Source: Neisseria canis (lineage in GTDB: Bacteria > Pseudomonadota > Gammaproteobacteria > Burkholderiales > Neisseriaceae). Taken from it: DNA of 64,000 nucleotides. Below, in pieces: positions 16,368 through 25,684 of this stretch. The stretch is taken from assembly GCF_900636765.1 (NCBI RefSeq), contig NZ_LR134313.1:2294001-2358000 (forward strand). The letters run 5' to 3'. The notes beneath the pieces are model-generated. The model was not told the origin of the DNA and did not search any database. It worked only from the letters and a program-made list of their open reading frames with translations. Made by a program: the position numbers and the translations under genes. How positions within the stretch are numbered: the first letter of the stretch is position 1; each line of letters opens with the position of its first letter.

Positions 16368-17420
16368 ATGAACGAAGCCGCACCCAAACGCAGCAGCACG
16401 GAAAATACGCCCAAACACGCCGTGCACCAAACGCTTTACAGCCCCAAAGAATGCGCCACCCGCGACCTGATCCTAAGCAACGGCAACCTGCCGGAACACA
16501 CGGCGCTTATTCCCCACGGCCCGGATTCGGAGCACATCAACTGGCTGCATTTCGTCGGCGTTAACGATGGCGCCACGCTCAAAACCCTGCTTGCGCCCTA
16601 CGGCATTCACGAGCTGGTCATCGAAGACTTGCTCAACCGCAACCAGCGCCCCAAAGCAGAGGATTACGACAACTACCTCTTTATCGCCACCCGCGTGTTC
16701 CAATACGGCGGCAGCAAGCTCGTTTCAGACCCGGTGTACCTGATTATCGGGCACAATTTCGTCCTCACCTTCCAGCAGCGCCCGCTCGGGCTGCTCAGCA
16801 GCATCCGCAAACACATTGTCGACAACCGCACCGGCCTGCGCGACAAAAGCCCCGTTTTCCTCTCCTATACCTTCATCGACCGCCTGGTCGACGATTATTT
16901 CATCACCCTCGATCATTTCAATAACCGCGTGGAGGCGATTGACAAAAACCTGTTTGCCAACACCGGTAGCAACACCACCGATCTGCTGCCGAAAATCCAC
17001 CGTCTCAAGCGCGACGCCGTGCGCCTGCGCCGCACGCTTTCACCCATGCGCGACATGATGGTTCAGCTTTTACGCGGCGATTTTCCCATTTTCCACAACG
17101 AAGCCCATATCTACCTGCGCGACGCCTACGACCACCTGCTCCAGCTTTCCGAATCGCTCGATGCCTCGCGCGATTCCGTGCAGAGCATGATGGACGTGCA
17201 TTTGTCTTACCAGTCCAACCGGCTCAACATGCAGATGCGCGTGCTCACCGTGATTACCATCATTTTCATGCCGCTCACCCTGATTACCGGCATCTACGGC
17301 ATGAATTTCGACAACATGCCCGAGCTACATTGGCGCTACGGATATTATATGGTCTGGCTGGCCATGATCTGCATCGTGTCGGCCCTGCTTATTTATTTCC
17401 ACCGCCGCAAGTGGATTTAA
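16368..17420 (+). CDS. corA: CorA-family magnesium/divalent cation transporter
   Basis: The 350-residue protein has a long soluble N-terminal domain, a helical stalk and two C-terminal membrane segments separated by the periplasmic selectivity motif YGMNF (near residue 307). The end HRRKWI is positively charged, as in the family. CorA pentamers import Mg2+ across the inner membrane. It stands alone, followed by a single DUS at 17424-17437. Confidence 0.88.
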   Translation: MNEAAPKRSSTENTPKHAVHQTLYSPKECATRDLILSNGNLPEHTALIPHGPDSEHINWLHFVGVNDGATLKTLLAPYGIHELVIEDLLNRNQRPKAEDYDNYLFIATRVFQYGGSKLVSDPVYLIIGHNFVLTFQQRPLGLLSSIRKHIVDNRTGLRDKSPVFLSYTFIDRLVDDYFITLDHFNNRVEAIDKNLFANTGSNTTDLLPKIHRLKRDAVRLRRTLSPMRDMMVQLLRGDFPIFHNEAHIYLRDAYDHLLQLSESLDASRDSVQSMMDVHLSYQSNRLNMQMRVLTVITIIFMPLTLITGIYGMNFDNMPELHWRYGYYMVWLAMICIVSALLIYFHRRKWI

Positions 17421-17477
17421 CCCGATGCCTGTCTGAAAACGATTTTCCGCAACCTCAAACAATCAAAAGAGAACAAT

Positions 17478-17969
17478 ATGAACGACAATCAAAACCTTCC
17501 TCAATCAGAGCTTCAAATGTCCGTTTTAATGACGCCAGACATGGCCAACTTCAGCGGCAACGTACACGGCGGCGACCTGCTCAAACTGCTCGACCAAGTT
17601 GCCTACGCCTGCGCCAGCCGTTACAGCGGCCACTACTGCGTTACCCTCTCTGTGGACAAAGTTACCTTTAAAGAGCCGATTCATGTGGGCGAACTCGTTA
17701 CCTTTCTTGCCAGCGTCAACCATGTCGGCCGCACCTCGATGGAAGTCGGTATCCGCGTAGAAGCGCAAAACATCCGCGAACGCACCGTGCGCCACACCAA
17801 CAGCTGCTATTTCACCATGGTTGCCGTTGACAACGGCAAGCCGGTAGCCGTGCCGCCGCTGCAAATTACCAACGAACGCCAGCAATGCCGCTTTGAAGCC
17901 GCAGAAGCCCGCAAACGCATTCGTCTGCAAGAAAGCAGCCAACCCAGCTGCCACGAGTGCGAAGAATAA
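17478..17969 (+). CDS. Acyl-CoA thioesterase (YciA/ACOT hotdog family)
   Basis: The 163-residue hotdog protein has the family block MANFSGNVHGGDLLKLLDQVAY with the catalytic Asn/His-Gly-Gly and Asp. A Cys/Glu-rich tail (SCHECEE) follows. Members hydrolyse medium- and long-chain acyl-CoAs in the cytoplasm. It is separate from the APE thioesterase at 3406 and probably housekeeping. A paired-DUS terminator lies just downstream. Confidence 0.85.
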   Translation: MNDNQNLPQSELQMSVLMTPDMANFSGNVHGGDLLKLLDQVAYACASRYSGHYCVTLSVDKVTFKEPIHVGELVTFLASVNHVGRTSMEVGIRVEAQNIRERTVRHTNSCYFTMVAVDNGKPVAVPPLQITNERQQCRFEAAEARKRIRLQESSQPSCHECEE

Positions 17970-17973
17970 AACC

Positions 17974-18014
17974 ATGCCTGTCTGAAAAGCATTCCCCGCT
18001 TTTTCAGACAGGCA
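17974..18014. terminator. Paired-DUS terminator
   Basis: Inverted TG-wadDUS copies extended by AAAGC/GCTTT around a short loop follow the thioesterase gene and precede the riboflavin synthase gene. Confidence 0.75.
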
Positions 18015-18046
18015 TTCCTACAATTTTTCATTTAGAAAGCAAAACC

Positions 18047-18655
18047 ATGTTTACAGGTATCGTTCAAGGCACCGGCACCATCATCGCAGTCGACAGCCCC
18101 TCGGAAGACTTCCGCACGCTTACCGTCGAGCTGCCCGGGCACATGGCAGACAATCTGCAAACCGGCGCATCCGTTGCCAACAACGGCTGCTGCCTTACCA
18201 TTACCCACATCAACGGCAGACAAGTCAAGTTCGACCTGATGGCCGAAACCCTCAGGAAAACCAATCTCGGCGAACTCGAAGCGGGCGATGCCGTAAACCT
18301 CGAACGCGCCGCCCGCTTCGGCGACGAAATCGGCGGCCACTTGATGAGCGGCCACATCAGCGCCGTTACCCGCATCACCCGCATAGAAGAAAGCCCACAC
18401 AACAAAACCGTGTGGTTCGCCCTCCCCCACGCGCTCAAACCCTACATCCTGCCCAAAGGCTTCGCCGGCTTAGACGGTTGCAGCCTGACCATAGGCGAAG
18501 TAACCGGTGAGGAATTCAACGTCCACCTCATCCCCGAAACCTTGCGGCTCACCTTATTCGGCATCAAACAAGCAGGCGACAGCGTCAATATCGAAATTGA
18601 CCCGCAAACCCAAGCCATCGTCGATACGGTTACACGCATACTGGCCAAACCCTGA
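18047..18655 (+). CDS. ribE: Riboflavin synthase, alpha chain
   Basis: About 202 residues from the ATG at 18047, giving the invariant N-terminus MFTGIVQGTG. Two tandem lumazine-binding domains are visible (about 1-97 and 98-195), with internal repeats such as GxxVANNGCCLT and GLDGCSLTIGE. The enzyme dismutates two 6,7-dimethyl-8-ribityllumazines into riboflavin. An in-frame extension to 17957 crosses the DUS hairpin and is rejected. No FMN riboswitch-like structure is evident upstream. Confidence 0.92.
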   Translation: MFTGIVQGTGTIIAVDSPSEDFRTLTVELPGHMADNLQTGASVANNGCCLTITHINGRQVKFDLMAETLRKTNLGELEAGDAVNLERAARFGDEIGGHLMSGHISAVTRITRIEESPHNKTVWFALPHALKPYILPKGFAGLDGCSLTIGEVTGEEFNVHLIPETLRLTLFGIKQAGDSVNIEIDPQTQAIVDTVTRILAKP

Positions 18656-18693
18656 AAATATTTTCAGACAGGCATATTAAACATCCGCCACAT

Positions 18694-18737
18694 AAACCAT
18701 GCCTGTCTGAAAGCTACTGTTCAGACAGGCATGGTTT
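18694..18737. terminator. Extended paired-DUS terminator
   Basis: AAACCATGCCTGTCTGAA and its near-perfect complement flank a loop of 7 bases, between the convergent riboflavin synthase and panC genes. Another DUS precedes it at 18662-18674. Confidence 0.8.
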
Positions 18738-18756
18738 CATCCAATCGCAAAACGGT

Positions 18757-19590
18757 TTACAGATGCACTTCGATATTGTCAATCAAGCGCGTGTTGCCTA
18801 AACGCGCCGCCGCCACAACCACCACATGCTTGTCGCCCGCATGCGCCACCTGCAAATTACCGGCATGGCGCACTTCGATATAATCCACAACCCAGCCAGC
18901 ATCACGCAAACGCTGCTTGGCTGCCTGCTCCAACTCGGCATAATTCACATTTCCATCCCGAATCGCCTGTGCCATCTGCGATAATTCGCGATAAAGGCGC
19001 GGCGCTTCGGCGCGCTCCTCCGCACTCAAATACTGGTTGCGGCTGGATAAAGCCAAACCGTCGGCGGCCCTGCCCGTGTCCACAGGCACGATACGGATGT
19101 TCATATTCAAATCATCCACCATGCCCTGAATAATGGTCAATTGCTGGTAATCTTTCTTGCCGAAGCAAGCCACATCGGCTTGCACGATATTAAACAGCTT
19201 GGTTACAACGGTAGCCACACCGCGGAAATGCCCCGGCCTGAACGCGCCGCACAGCTCGTTTTGCAGATTCGGCGGCTCCACATTGTATTGCTGCTGCACA
19301 CGCGGATAAAGCTCCTGCTCGTCGGGCGCAAACACCACAGCCACGCCTTCGCCTTTCAGTTTGCCCGCATCCTGCTGCAACGTGCGCGGATATTTATCGA
19401 AATCCTCGCCTTGCCCGAATTGCAGGCGGTTCACAAAAATGCTCACCACCACTTGGTCGGCATGTTTTTTGGCTTCGCGCACCAAAGCCAGATGCCCTTC
19501 GTGCAGATTGCCCATCGTGGGCACGAAAGCCACGCTGCCCGCATTTTTTCTCCATTCGCGAAGCTCTTGAATGGAATGGATGATTTTCAT
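18757..19590 (-). CDS. panC: Pantothenate synthetase (pantoate-beta-alanine ligase)
   Basis: The 277-residue protein carries the nucleotidyl-transferase signature [14 protein letters not shown] (HxGH-type) near residues 25-38, the FGKKDYQQL block and the [10 protein letters not shown] motif. It joins pantoate and beta-alanine with ATP in CoA synthesis. It is 16 bp downstream of panB in the same direction, so the two form a panBC operon. Confidence 0.95.
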   Translation of the reverse strand: MKIIHSIQELREWRKNAGSVAFVPTMGNLHEGHLALVREAKKHADQVVVSIFVNRLQFGQGEDFDKYPRTLQQDAGKLKGEGVAVVFAPDEQELYPRVQQQYNVEPPNLQNELCGAFRPGHFRGVATVVTKLFNIVQADVACFGKKDYQQLTIIQGMVDDLNMNIRIVPVDTGRAADGLALSSRNQYLSAEERAEAPRLYRELSQMAQAIRDGNVNYAELEQAAKQRLRDAGWVVDYIEVRHAGNLQVAHAGDKHVVVVAAARLGNTRLIDNIEVHL

Positions 19591-19606
19591 AAATGCTTAT
19601 CCTTGT

Positions 19607-20401
19607 TTAAGCTTTAAAAATGTGTTCTTCAGCCGGAAAGGTTTGGTTTTTAACCGCATCCACATAAGCTTTCACGGCCGCTTGAATGCTGGTTTGCCCT
19701 TCCATAAAATTTTTCACGAATTTAGCGGTTTTGCCCGGGAACACACCCAGCATATCGTGCATCACCAGCACCTGCCCGTCGCAATCGACACCCGCCCCGA
19801 TACCGATGGTCGGGCAGGAAACGCTTTGGGTAACCAGTTTGCCCAGCTCGGCAGGCACGCACTCCATCAACACCATCGCCGCACCCGCTTCATCATGTGC
19901 TTTGGCATCATTCAGCAAAGCCTGTGCAGCCGCATCGCCCTTGCCTTGAACTTTATAGCCGCCGAAAGCATGCACCGACTGCGGCGTCAGCCCGATATGC
20001 GCGCACACGGGGATACCGCGCATCTGCAAAAATCCGGTAGTTTCCGCCATCCACACACCGCCTTCCAATTTCACCATGTGTGCTCCGGCCGCCATTAGCT
20101 CGGCGGAAGCGGCAAAAGCCTGCTCCTTGCTTTGCTGGTAGGCGCCGAAAGGCAAATCGGCCACAATCATGGCCTGCTTGTTACCGCGCGCAACCGCCGC
20201 GGTGTGGTAACACATATCCTGCAAAGTTACCGGCAGAGTGGAGCTTTGTCCTTGCACCGTCATGCCTAAAGAGTCGCCCACCAAAAGCATATCCACGCCT
20301 GCTTCGTTCATCAAAGATGCAAAGCTGGCCTCATAGCAGGTGAGCATGGCGATTTTCTCGCCTCCAGCCTTCATTTTTTGCAGGGTATTTACAGTAATCA
20401 T
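19607..20401 (-). CDS. panB: 3-methyl-2-oxobutanoate hydroxymethyltransferase
   Basis: About 264 residues from ATG 20401 ([13 protein letters not shown]), the usual PanB length; the frame extends eight codons further to 20425 without need. Conserved blocks are [28 protein letters not shown] and [10 protein letters not shown]. The enzyme makes ketopantoate from 2-ketoisovalerate and methylene-THF, and PanC acts later in the same path. It heads the operon with panC. Confidence 0.94.
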   Translation of the reverse strand: MITVNTLQKMKAGGEKIAMLTCYEASFASLMNEAGVDMLLVGDSLGMTVQGQSSTLPVTLQDMCYHTAAVARGNKQAMIVADLPFGAYQQSKEQAFAASAELMAAGAHMVKLEGGVWMAETTGFLQMRGIPVCAHIGLTPQSVHAFGGYKVQGKGDAAAQALLNDAKAHDEAGAAMVLMECVPAELGKLVTQSVSCPTIGIGAGVDCDGQVLVMHDMLGVFPGKTAKFVKNFMEGQTSIQAAVKAYVDAVKNQTFPAEEHIFKA

Positions 20402-20481
20402 AAGTATCAGAAGCTTCAAAAACATTAAACGCTGCCTATATTAAGGCACATGATGGGATTTCAAGGTTTTGCGCACAAGCA

Positions 20482-20514
20482 AATGCCTGTCTGAACCGTT
20501 TTCAGACAGGCATT
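20482..20514. terminator. Paired-DUS terminator
   Basis: Inverted AATGCCTGTCTGAA copies lie between the small gene ending at 20532 and the panB start, and end the leftward YqjDE-like operon. Confidence 0.75.
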
Positions 20515-20531
20515 CCAATCAAAACTCGGGC

Positions 20532-20798
20532 TTAGCGCTTTTTCTTCCAAAACTCAAAAGCCATCAATGCCGCGCCCAACATAGCCCGGTGTTTCCACTT
20601 GATGGGCAGCAGCACGCTTTTCCACAAGCTCTGGCTGGGCATGTTGCTGACCAAATCCAAAACCTGTGCGGCCGGCCCGTCGGGCTCTTGCCGGCGCGAG
20701 CGCCTTAATTTTTGGCGCTCCAAATCGATTTTCAAACGTGCGAGCTTGCATTCCAGCTCTAAAAGTTCGCGTTCTTCACGTTTGCTCTTGTTAGGCAT
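20532..20798 (-). CDS. Small basic protein, third gene of the YqjD/YqjE-like operon
   Basis: The 88-residue protein has a strongly charged helical first half (REERELLELECKLARLKIDLERQKLRR) and ends with a weakly hydrophobic segment and WKKKR. Its position after YqjD- and YqjE-like genes is that of yqjK in enterobacteria, but the sequence match is not strong enough to name it. Function unknown; probably membrane-associated. Confidence 0.6.
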   Translation of the reverse strand: MPNKSKREERELLELECKLARLKIDLERQKLRRSRRQEPDGPAAQVLDLVSNMPSQSLWKSVLLPIKWKHRAMLGAALMAFEFWKKKR

Positions 20799-20815
20799 GT
20801 GTCTGCTCCTCCCTG

Positions 20816-21208
20816 TTATTCTTTACGGCCGCGTTCAGTCTTGTCGTTCAGATAAGCCAAGTCTTCCTGCATATCTTGAAAAGTTTGGCTGACTTTTTCG
20901 CTTCCGCTGCGCCAGATTGAAGGAATTTGTAAAATCAAACAAAGCACCAAAAGCAGTGCAACGCCGGCGGTTCCGAAAAACGTCCAAATTTTGGCTTCGT
21001 CCGACAACACGGTATTCAAACCGAAAAGCAGTGCGGTCAGGCCTATCAGGCAGCACACGGCGGCAGCCATAATCATGGCGAAGATTTTCAACACACCCGC
21101 AGCCTGCTCTTCAACATCCAAACGCAGCACACGCAAACGCAGCAGCAGCAAATGGATACCTTGGCCGAAGATGGCTTTAATACCGGTAATTTCCTGTTTA
21201 ATACCCAT
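20816..21208 (-). CDS. YqjE-like phage-holin-family membrane protein
   Basis: The 130-residue protein has an amphipathic N-terminus, two central membrane helices (about 42-64 and 73-95) and a charged C-terminal tail. This is the pattern of the Phage_holin_3_6/YqjE family. It is not a phage gene here; it stands between YqjD-like and small basic protein genes in one leftward operon. Confidence 0.72.
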   Translation of the reverse strand: MGIKQEITGIKAIFGQGIHLLLLRLRVLRLDVEEQAAGVLKIFAMIMAAAVCCLIGLTALLFGLNTVLSDEAKIWTFFGTAGVALLLVLCLILQIPSIWRSGSEKVSQTFQDMQEDLAYLNDKTERGRKE

Positions 21209-21273
21209 AGGCTTCGCCTTTCTAAATTAAACACGGAAACCGCCGGAAAGGCCCGGCGGTTTGACGATATGAA

Positions 21274-21585
21274 TTAACGACGGGTCAGCAGAATGCCTGT
21301 AACCAAACCTGCCAAAGCAGCAAAGCCCATTGCGTAGTAAGGCTTGTCGTTCACATAATCATCAACCTGACGGACACGGTAACGCGCTTCTTCATAAGCA
21401 CGCTCTTCAAAATCACTCAGTTTTGATTGTGCGCGCTCAAGTTTGGATTGCAGCTTTTCTTTCAAAGCTTTGGTTTCTTCCGCGCCACGCTCGATACCTT
21501 GGTCATACAGCGCTTCCGCATCGTTTAATACCGAACGGATTTCTTGCAGCAAAGCATCTTTTTGTGATTCGTAGTTACGTCTCAT
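21274..21585 (-). CDS. ElaB/YqjD-like (DUF883) membrane-anchored protein
   Basis: The 103-residue protein is a long charged amphipathic helix followed by a C-terminal membrane anchor with a small-residue motif (MGFAALAGLVTGILLTRR). E. coli members of this family bind stationary-phase ribosomes at the inner membrane. It heads a three-gene operon with YqjE-like and a small basic protein. Confidence 0.82.
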   Translation of the reverse strand: MRRNYESQKDALLQEIRSVLNDAEALYDQGIERGAEETKALKEKLQSKLERAQSKLSDFEERAYEEARYRVRQVDDYVNDKPYYAMGFAALAGLVTGILLTRR

Positions 21586-21763
21586 TGTGTTTTCCTTTCC
21601 AAGTTAAATTACCTGCAAAATGGCAAGCAACATTTTCTACATAAGTCTATTTTCAGATATTTCAAGAAAATATTCGATAAATTTAACGGATATGGAAATT
21701 TTAAGGTCGGCCCGATAAAGCAAAAAGTAAGTTCGTTTGCTCTATTTTAAACTGCCCCCCGAT

Positions 21764-21805
21764 AAAAATGCCTGTCTGAAAACATTTTTCAGACAGGCAT
21801 TTTTA
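21764..21805. terminator. Paired-DUS terminator after the flotillin operon
   Basis: Inverted copies of AAAAATGCCTGTCTGAAAA with a short loop and flanking A/T runs follow the flotillin gene, which ends at 21814. Confidence 0.8.
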
Positions 21806-21813
21806 TGGCCGGA

Positions 21814-23532
21814 TTACGACGGTTCGGTCTTCGAGCCGACCGGTTTGTCCAAAGCCTGCGTCAAACCGTTGATGTCGCCGCCGTTTAAGCCCAATTCTTT
21901 CAACAAACCGTCAACCAAAGGAGCTTGACTGCGGTAGCGCAACGCGCTGTTAACCATTTGGTCGGCCAGATTGCCTTGCTGTGCCGCACCTTCCGCACCC
22001 TCTGCCGCACTTGCGCCGCCGAAACCGCCCAAACCGTTGACTTGCAGAATCTTGATGTCGTCGATGTTTTCCATCGGACGCACGGATTCGCGGATGATGT
22101 CCGGCAGATGTTTCAGCATAGCCAAACGGATCTGCATTTCAATCTGCTCGATCGAAAGCACATTGGCCGCTTCGTTTACCGCGCGCTTACCTTCGGCATC
22201 CACTTTATATTGCTGCTCTTGCGCCTGAGCCAGCAAAACTTGCGCATCCGCTTTACCTTGGGCTTCCAAACGCGCCTGCTCCGCCTCGGCCTGAGCCGCA
22301 ATGCGCACGGCTTCCGCACGGTCTTGCGCCGCCTGTTTCTCGGCTTCCGCAGCCACAGTTACGGCAATCGCTTCTTTCTGCGCCGCTTCCGTTGCCGCAA
22401 TCAATTCCACCGCTTTGGCGCGCTCGGCACGCTCGGTTTCGCGCACGGTTATCACGCTTTCTTCTTCGCGCACCGCCGCCGCTCGCGCTTTGTCGGCTTC
22501 TGCTTTCGCCTCCGATTCGGCGCGGGATTTTTCCGCCACCGCAATCGCGCGGTCCTGCTCGGCCAGCTCAATCGCTTTGCGTCGCTCTACTTCCGCCTGC
22601 TCCACAGCCTGCGCTTTGCGGATGTCTTCGTTTTTAATATCGCGCTCGGCCAAAATGCGTTTCAAATCCACTTCGCGTGCAGCGGCGATTTGCGCTTCTT
22701 CGGCTTCACGTTTTTTAGCCGCTTCCTGCTCGGCAATGCTGGCTTCCTGCTCGGCTTTGCGCACGGCAATTTCACGCTCCTGCTCCAATTTGGCATATTC
22801 TTCTTCGCGCAGGATTTGCAGGCGTGTGCGCTCCGCTTCCAAGTTTTTGGTTTTAATCGCCAAATCCGTGTCTTGCTCGATATCGTTGCGCTTTTTGCGG
22901 CGCACTTCGATGGTTTCGGTCAGTTTGGTCAAACCTTCGGCGTCAAACGCGTTTTGCGGGTTGAAAAATTCAAACGCCGTTTGATCCAAGCCGGTCAGCG
23001 ACACGGTTTCCAGCTCCAAGCCGTTTTTAAACAAATCTTCCGATACCACTTGCTGCACTTTCTGCACAAAATCGCCCCGTTTTTCGTGCAGCTCTTCCAT
23101 AGCCATTTGGGAAGCCACCGCGCGCAGCGCATCCACAAATTTACCTTCCACCAAATCTTTCAGCTGCTCGGGCGACATGGTTTTCATGCCCAAAGTCTGC
23201 GCCGCCGTGGCTACGCTGTCGGAAGTGGGCTTCACGCGCACATAAAACTCCGCCGCCACGTCCACACGCATCCGGTCGCGCGTAATCAAAGCCTGCTGCG
23301 CCGTGCGGCGCACTTCCAGCCGCAAGGTGTTCATATTCACCGGAATCACTTCATGCAACACCGGCAACACCAGCGCGCCGCCGTTCATAATCACCTTTTC
23401 CCCGCCGAAGCCCGTGCGCACAAACGATACTTCCTTGCTCGCACGGCGGTACAAACGCGCCAGAATCAGGCCGAGCACAAACAAGGCAACCAGCACGATA
23501 CCGGCAATGCTTGCAATTGAAATCCAACCCAT
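21814..23532 (-). CDS. YqiK-like flotillin-family protein
   Basis: The 572-residue protein has an N-terminal membrane helix (about 5-27), an SPFH/band 7 domain (about 30-205) and a very long Ala/Glu-rich coiled coil (about 215-470) typical of flotillins. A small-residue C-terminus with GLGGFGGAS follows. Flotillins oligomerise on the membrane and organise microdomains. Partnership with the OB-fold protein encoded at 23902 mirrors the E. coli yqiJ-yqiK pair. It is the last gene of the PspA operon, and a paired-DUS terminator follows. Confidence 0.87.
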   Translation of the reverse strand: MGWISIASIAGIVLVALFVLGLILARLYRRASKEVSFVRTGFGGEKVIMNGGALVLPVLHEVIPVNMNTLRLEVRRTAQQALITRDRMRVDVAAEFYVRVKPTSDSVATAAQTLGMKTMSPEQLKDLVEGKFVDALRAVASQMAMEELHEKRGDFVQKVQQVVSEDLFKNGLELETVSLTGLDQTAFEFFNPQNAFDAEGLTKLTETIEVRRKKRNDIEQDTDLAIKTKNLEAERTRLQILREEEYAKLEQEREIAVRKAEQEASIAEQEAAKKREAEEAQIAAAREVDLKRILAERDIKNEDIRKAQAVEQAEVERRKAIELAEQDRAIAVAEKSRAESEAKAEADKARAAAVREEESVITVRETERAERAKAVELIAATEAAQKEAIAVTVAAEAEKQAAQDRAEAVRIAAQAEAEQARLEAQGKADAQVLLAQAQEQQYKVDAEGKRAVNEAANVLSIEQIEMQIRLAMLKHLPDIIRESVRPMENIDDIKILQVNGLGGFGGASAAEGAEGAAQQGNLADQMVNSALRYRSQAPLVDGLLKELGLNGGDINGLTQALDKPVGSKTEPS

Positions 23533-23552
23533 AAATTTTCCTTTCTTCTTTT

Positions 23553-23600
23553 AATAAAGACCACACAGCAAAATGTAATAAAGACCACACAGCAAAATGA
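23553..23600. repeat. Two perfect 24-bp tandem repeats upstream of the flotillin gene
   Basis: The unit TAATAAAGACCACACAGCAA plus AATG occurs twice head to tail with no mismatch, in the 99-bp gap before the flotillin start. It could be a recent slippage duplication. Confidence 0.85.
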
Positions 23601-23631
23601 TTTTCAGGCAGGCATATTGATGTTTTGCACC

Positions 23632-23865
23632 TCAACCGGCCAACAGCAACAACACGCAAAAAACCGTCCACGCAACCCACGAGAGCAAAGCATAAAACCG
23701 GATTTGCCCGGCATCCCAATCGGTTGCCCTAAAATTGATTAAAAAACCTGCCAACCAGCCTTCAATCTTTTCTGCGCCGCCCCATGAGAGCAGCCATTTG
23801 AAATACAGGCTGACCAAAACGTAAAGAGCGATTACTAAAAAATAAGCCATCATATAACCGACCAT
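23632..23865 (-). CDS. Small two-helix membrane protein of the flotillin operon
   Basis: The 77-residue protein has helices at about 4-24 and 57-76, joined by a polar loop with WGGAEKIEGWLAGF. I do not recognise a family. Its position between the YqiJ-like and YqiK-like genes suggests a small accessory subunit of the membrane complex. Confidence 0.6.
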   Translation of the reverse strand: MVGYMMAYFLVIALYVLVSLYFKWLLSWGGAEKIEGWLAGFLINFRATDWDAGQIRFYALLSWVAWTVFCVLLLLAG

Positions 23866-23901
23866 TTACTGCTTTTCAGACAGGCATAACTGTCGAAACA
23901 A

Positions 23902-24567
23902 CTAATCCACCAAGCTGCCGCTCGGATTGGCAATCGCTTTAAACGTATTTCCCTCCAGCGACACCAGCAACACAGCCTCGCCTTGTTGCAACACGCTGCC
24001 GTCATCCGGCTCGGCCATCACATAATGCTGCTGGCCGAAGCTGTCTTTCACGCGCACTTCCGCCGGGCTGCCGCGCCGCGCCTCGCCCAACACCACCACG
24101 CCGACACGGCCGATCAGGCTTTTTTGCTCAATCGCCGTGGTTTCGTCTTTCGGCATGATTTTATAAAGCCCTCCGCCCACCATCCGCACCACGGGCAAGC
24201 TGGCGAACCACACGGCCGCCGCAGCCAAAAAACCGTTGAGATAGAAGCCGGCAAAGTTTTTCAGACAGGCCTGCAAGATATAGCCGAGCAAACCGAACAC
24301 GGCCAGAAACACTACCATCAGCATCAGCAACGGAATCTTGCCCACATAAAGCCAGCTTAAAAACCGCACCAGTACACCCGCATCCGCGCCGTCCAACCCG
24401 ATTTCGGCATGCGCCGGCTCCGTTAAACTGTCGGGCAGCAGGCCGTCGAGCCAATCGCTGATACCGCCGAACACCAGCGATAAAGTCTCCACCACGCCCA
24501 GCAGCACCATCAGCATAATGGCAACACCGAAAATCCGGGTTTGCGGCGCATTGATTAAATCCCACAT
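23902..24567 (-). CDS. YqiJ-like membrane protein with C-terminal OB fold
   Basis: About 221 residues from ATG 24567, which follows AAGGAAC; an earlier in-frame ATG at 24594 lacks such a site. Three membrane helices (about 10-32, 76-100, 108-132) are followed by an OB/NfeD-like domain (about 155-221; LIGRVGVVVLGEARRGSPAEVRV). NfeD-like proteins are regular partners of flotillins, and the flotillin gene lies two genes downstream. Confidence 0.8.
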   Translation of the reverse strand: MWDLINAPQTRIFGVAIMLMVLLGVVETLSLVFGGISDWLDGLLPDSLTEPAHAEIGLDGADAGVLVRFLSWLYVGKIPLLMLMVVFLAVFGLLGYILQACLKNFAGFYLNGFLAAAAVWFASLPVVRMVGGGLYKIMPKDETTAIEQKSLIGRVGVVVLGEARRGSPAEVRVKDSFGQQHYVMAEPDDGSVLQQGEAVLLVSLEGNTFKAIANPSGSLVD

Positions 24568-24613
24568 AGTTGTTCCTTTGTATTGGCAAGGCAAATGCCT
24601 GTCTGAAAAGCAT

Positions 24614-25609
24614 CTACTTCGGCTTAACGGCGCCGCTTGCGAGTAAAGCGGCTTCCACCAATTGTTTATCGCCCAGTCCGGCCCATTCGGCCCGATATTC
24701 TTCGGCGTGTTTTTTCTCGAGTTCGTTCAAGCCGCTCAAGGCCTTGGATCGCAGCCGCCACTGGTGGAAAGGCTTTAAAATGCCACGGCTTTTTTCGCTG
24801 CGTTCAAACGCAGCCTGCTGCAAAGCATAACCGATGGCCGGATCATAATATTGTTTGCTGCACCCCCTTTGGGAAAAACACTCGCCCAACCTTTGCAGCG
24901 CATTCGGATAGCCGTTGCCGGCGGCCATGCCCATCCAATACAGCGCGAAAGAGGTTTCCTGCGGCACACCCCTGCCGACGGCATACATCCTGCCCAAAGC
25001 CATTTGCGCATCCCCCATACCGCCATGTGCCGCTTTTTGATAAGCCGCCGCGGCTTTCTCATAATCAGGAGAAGGCAAATCTTCAATACACATGCCCAAA
25101 TTCGACCAAGCAGCCGCAGAAGCGCCTTTGCTTGCCGCATGCTCCATCAGCTGGCAACCGCGCTCGATATCCTTGCTAACCCCTCTTCCTTCCAAATAAG
25201 CAACCGCGAGGTTGTTTAAAGCCTTCACATGCCCTTTCGCCGCCGCTTTTTCCCAAAGCGGAAAAGCCTTATCCCATTCTTTATTCCGCATATGCGCCTG
25301 CGCTTGTGCATACCAGGCATTTACTTCGCCATCCTGCTGCACGTTATTCGCCGGCACGGCCGAGGCGGACTCAGGTTCAGGCGCAGGTAAAGAAACGGGC
25401 GCAATTTTCTGCTGCTTAACCACAGCGGCATCAGGTCGGCCAACCGGTGCGGCAGCTGCCTGTTTGGGCGGCGCGGATTCAGGCGGTGTTTCCACAACCG
25501 CAACGTCCCAATTGTCGTAAATCAAACCTGCAATGCTCAACACCAGCACAACAGCCGCAACAACCAGCCATTTATTATTATTCTTTTGCTTAGGCTCAGA
25601 TGGATACAT
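24614..25609 (-). CDS. Membrane-anchored Sel1-repeat (TPR-like) protein
   Basis: The 331-residue protein has an N-terminal membrane helix (about 14-31), a Pro/Ala/Val-rich linker to about residue 95 and then Sel1-like repeats: WEKAAAKGHVKALNNLAVAYLEGRGV, MEHAASKGASAAAWSNLGMC, YQKAAHGGMGDAQMALGRMYAVGRGV and ALYWMGMAAGNGYPNALQRLGEC. These repeats make protein-interaction superhelices, probably in the periplasm here. Lying between PspA and YqiJ-like genes, it may sense or scaffold envelope damage. No enzyme domain is visible. Confidence 0.8.
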   Translation of the reverse strand: MYPSEPKQKNNNKWLVVAAVVLVLSIAGLIYDNWDVAVVETPPESAPPKQAAAAPVGRPDAAVVKQQKIAPVSLPAPEPESASAVPANNVQQDGEVNAWYAQAQAHMRNKEWDKAFPLWEKAAAKGHVKALNNLAVAYLEGRGVSKDIERGCQLMEHAASKGASAAAWSNLGMCIEDLPSPDYEKAAAAYQKAAHGGMGDAQMALGRMYAVGRGVPQETSFALYWMGMAAGNGYPNALQRLGECFSQRGCSKQYYDPAIGYALQQAAFERSEKSRGILKPFHQWRLRSKALSGLNELEKKHAEEYRAEWAGLGDKQLVEAALLASGAVKPK

Positions 25610-25684
25610 GATCTGCTTTCCGAATGTTTCAGACAGGCATACCCCGATTATGGTTTGGCTTGACGAATGCCTGTCTGAAACGGC

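Noticed and set aside
20816..21208. Phage holin as a sign of prophage
   Set aside because: The holin-family label belongs to YqjE-like chromosomal proteins. The neighbours are YqjD-like and panBC genes, and there are no phage structural or lysis genes.
21925..23520. 531-codon frame antisense to the flotillin gene
   Set aside because: The flotillin coiled coil uses GCG/GAA/CAG-type codons that leave the opposite strand free of stops. The antisense product is Arg/Phe/Leu/His-rich, with no family features.
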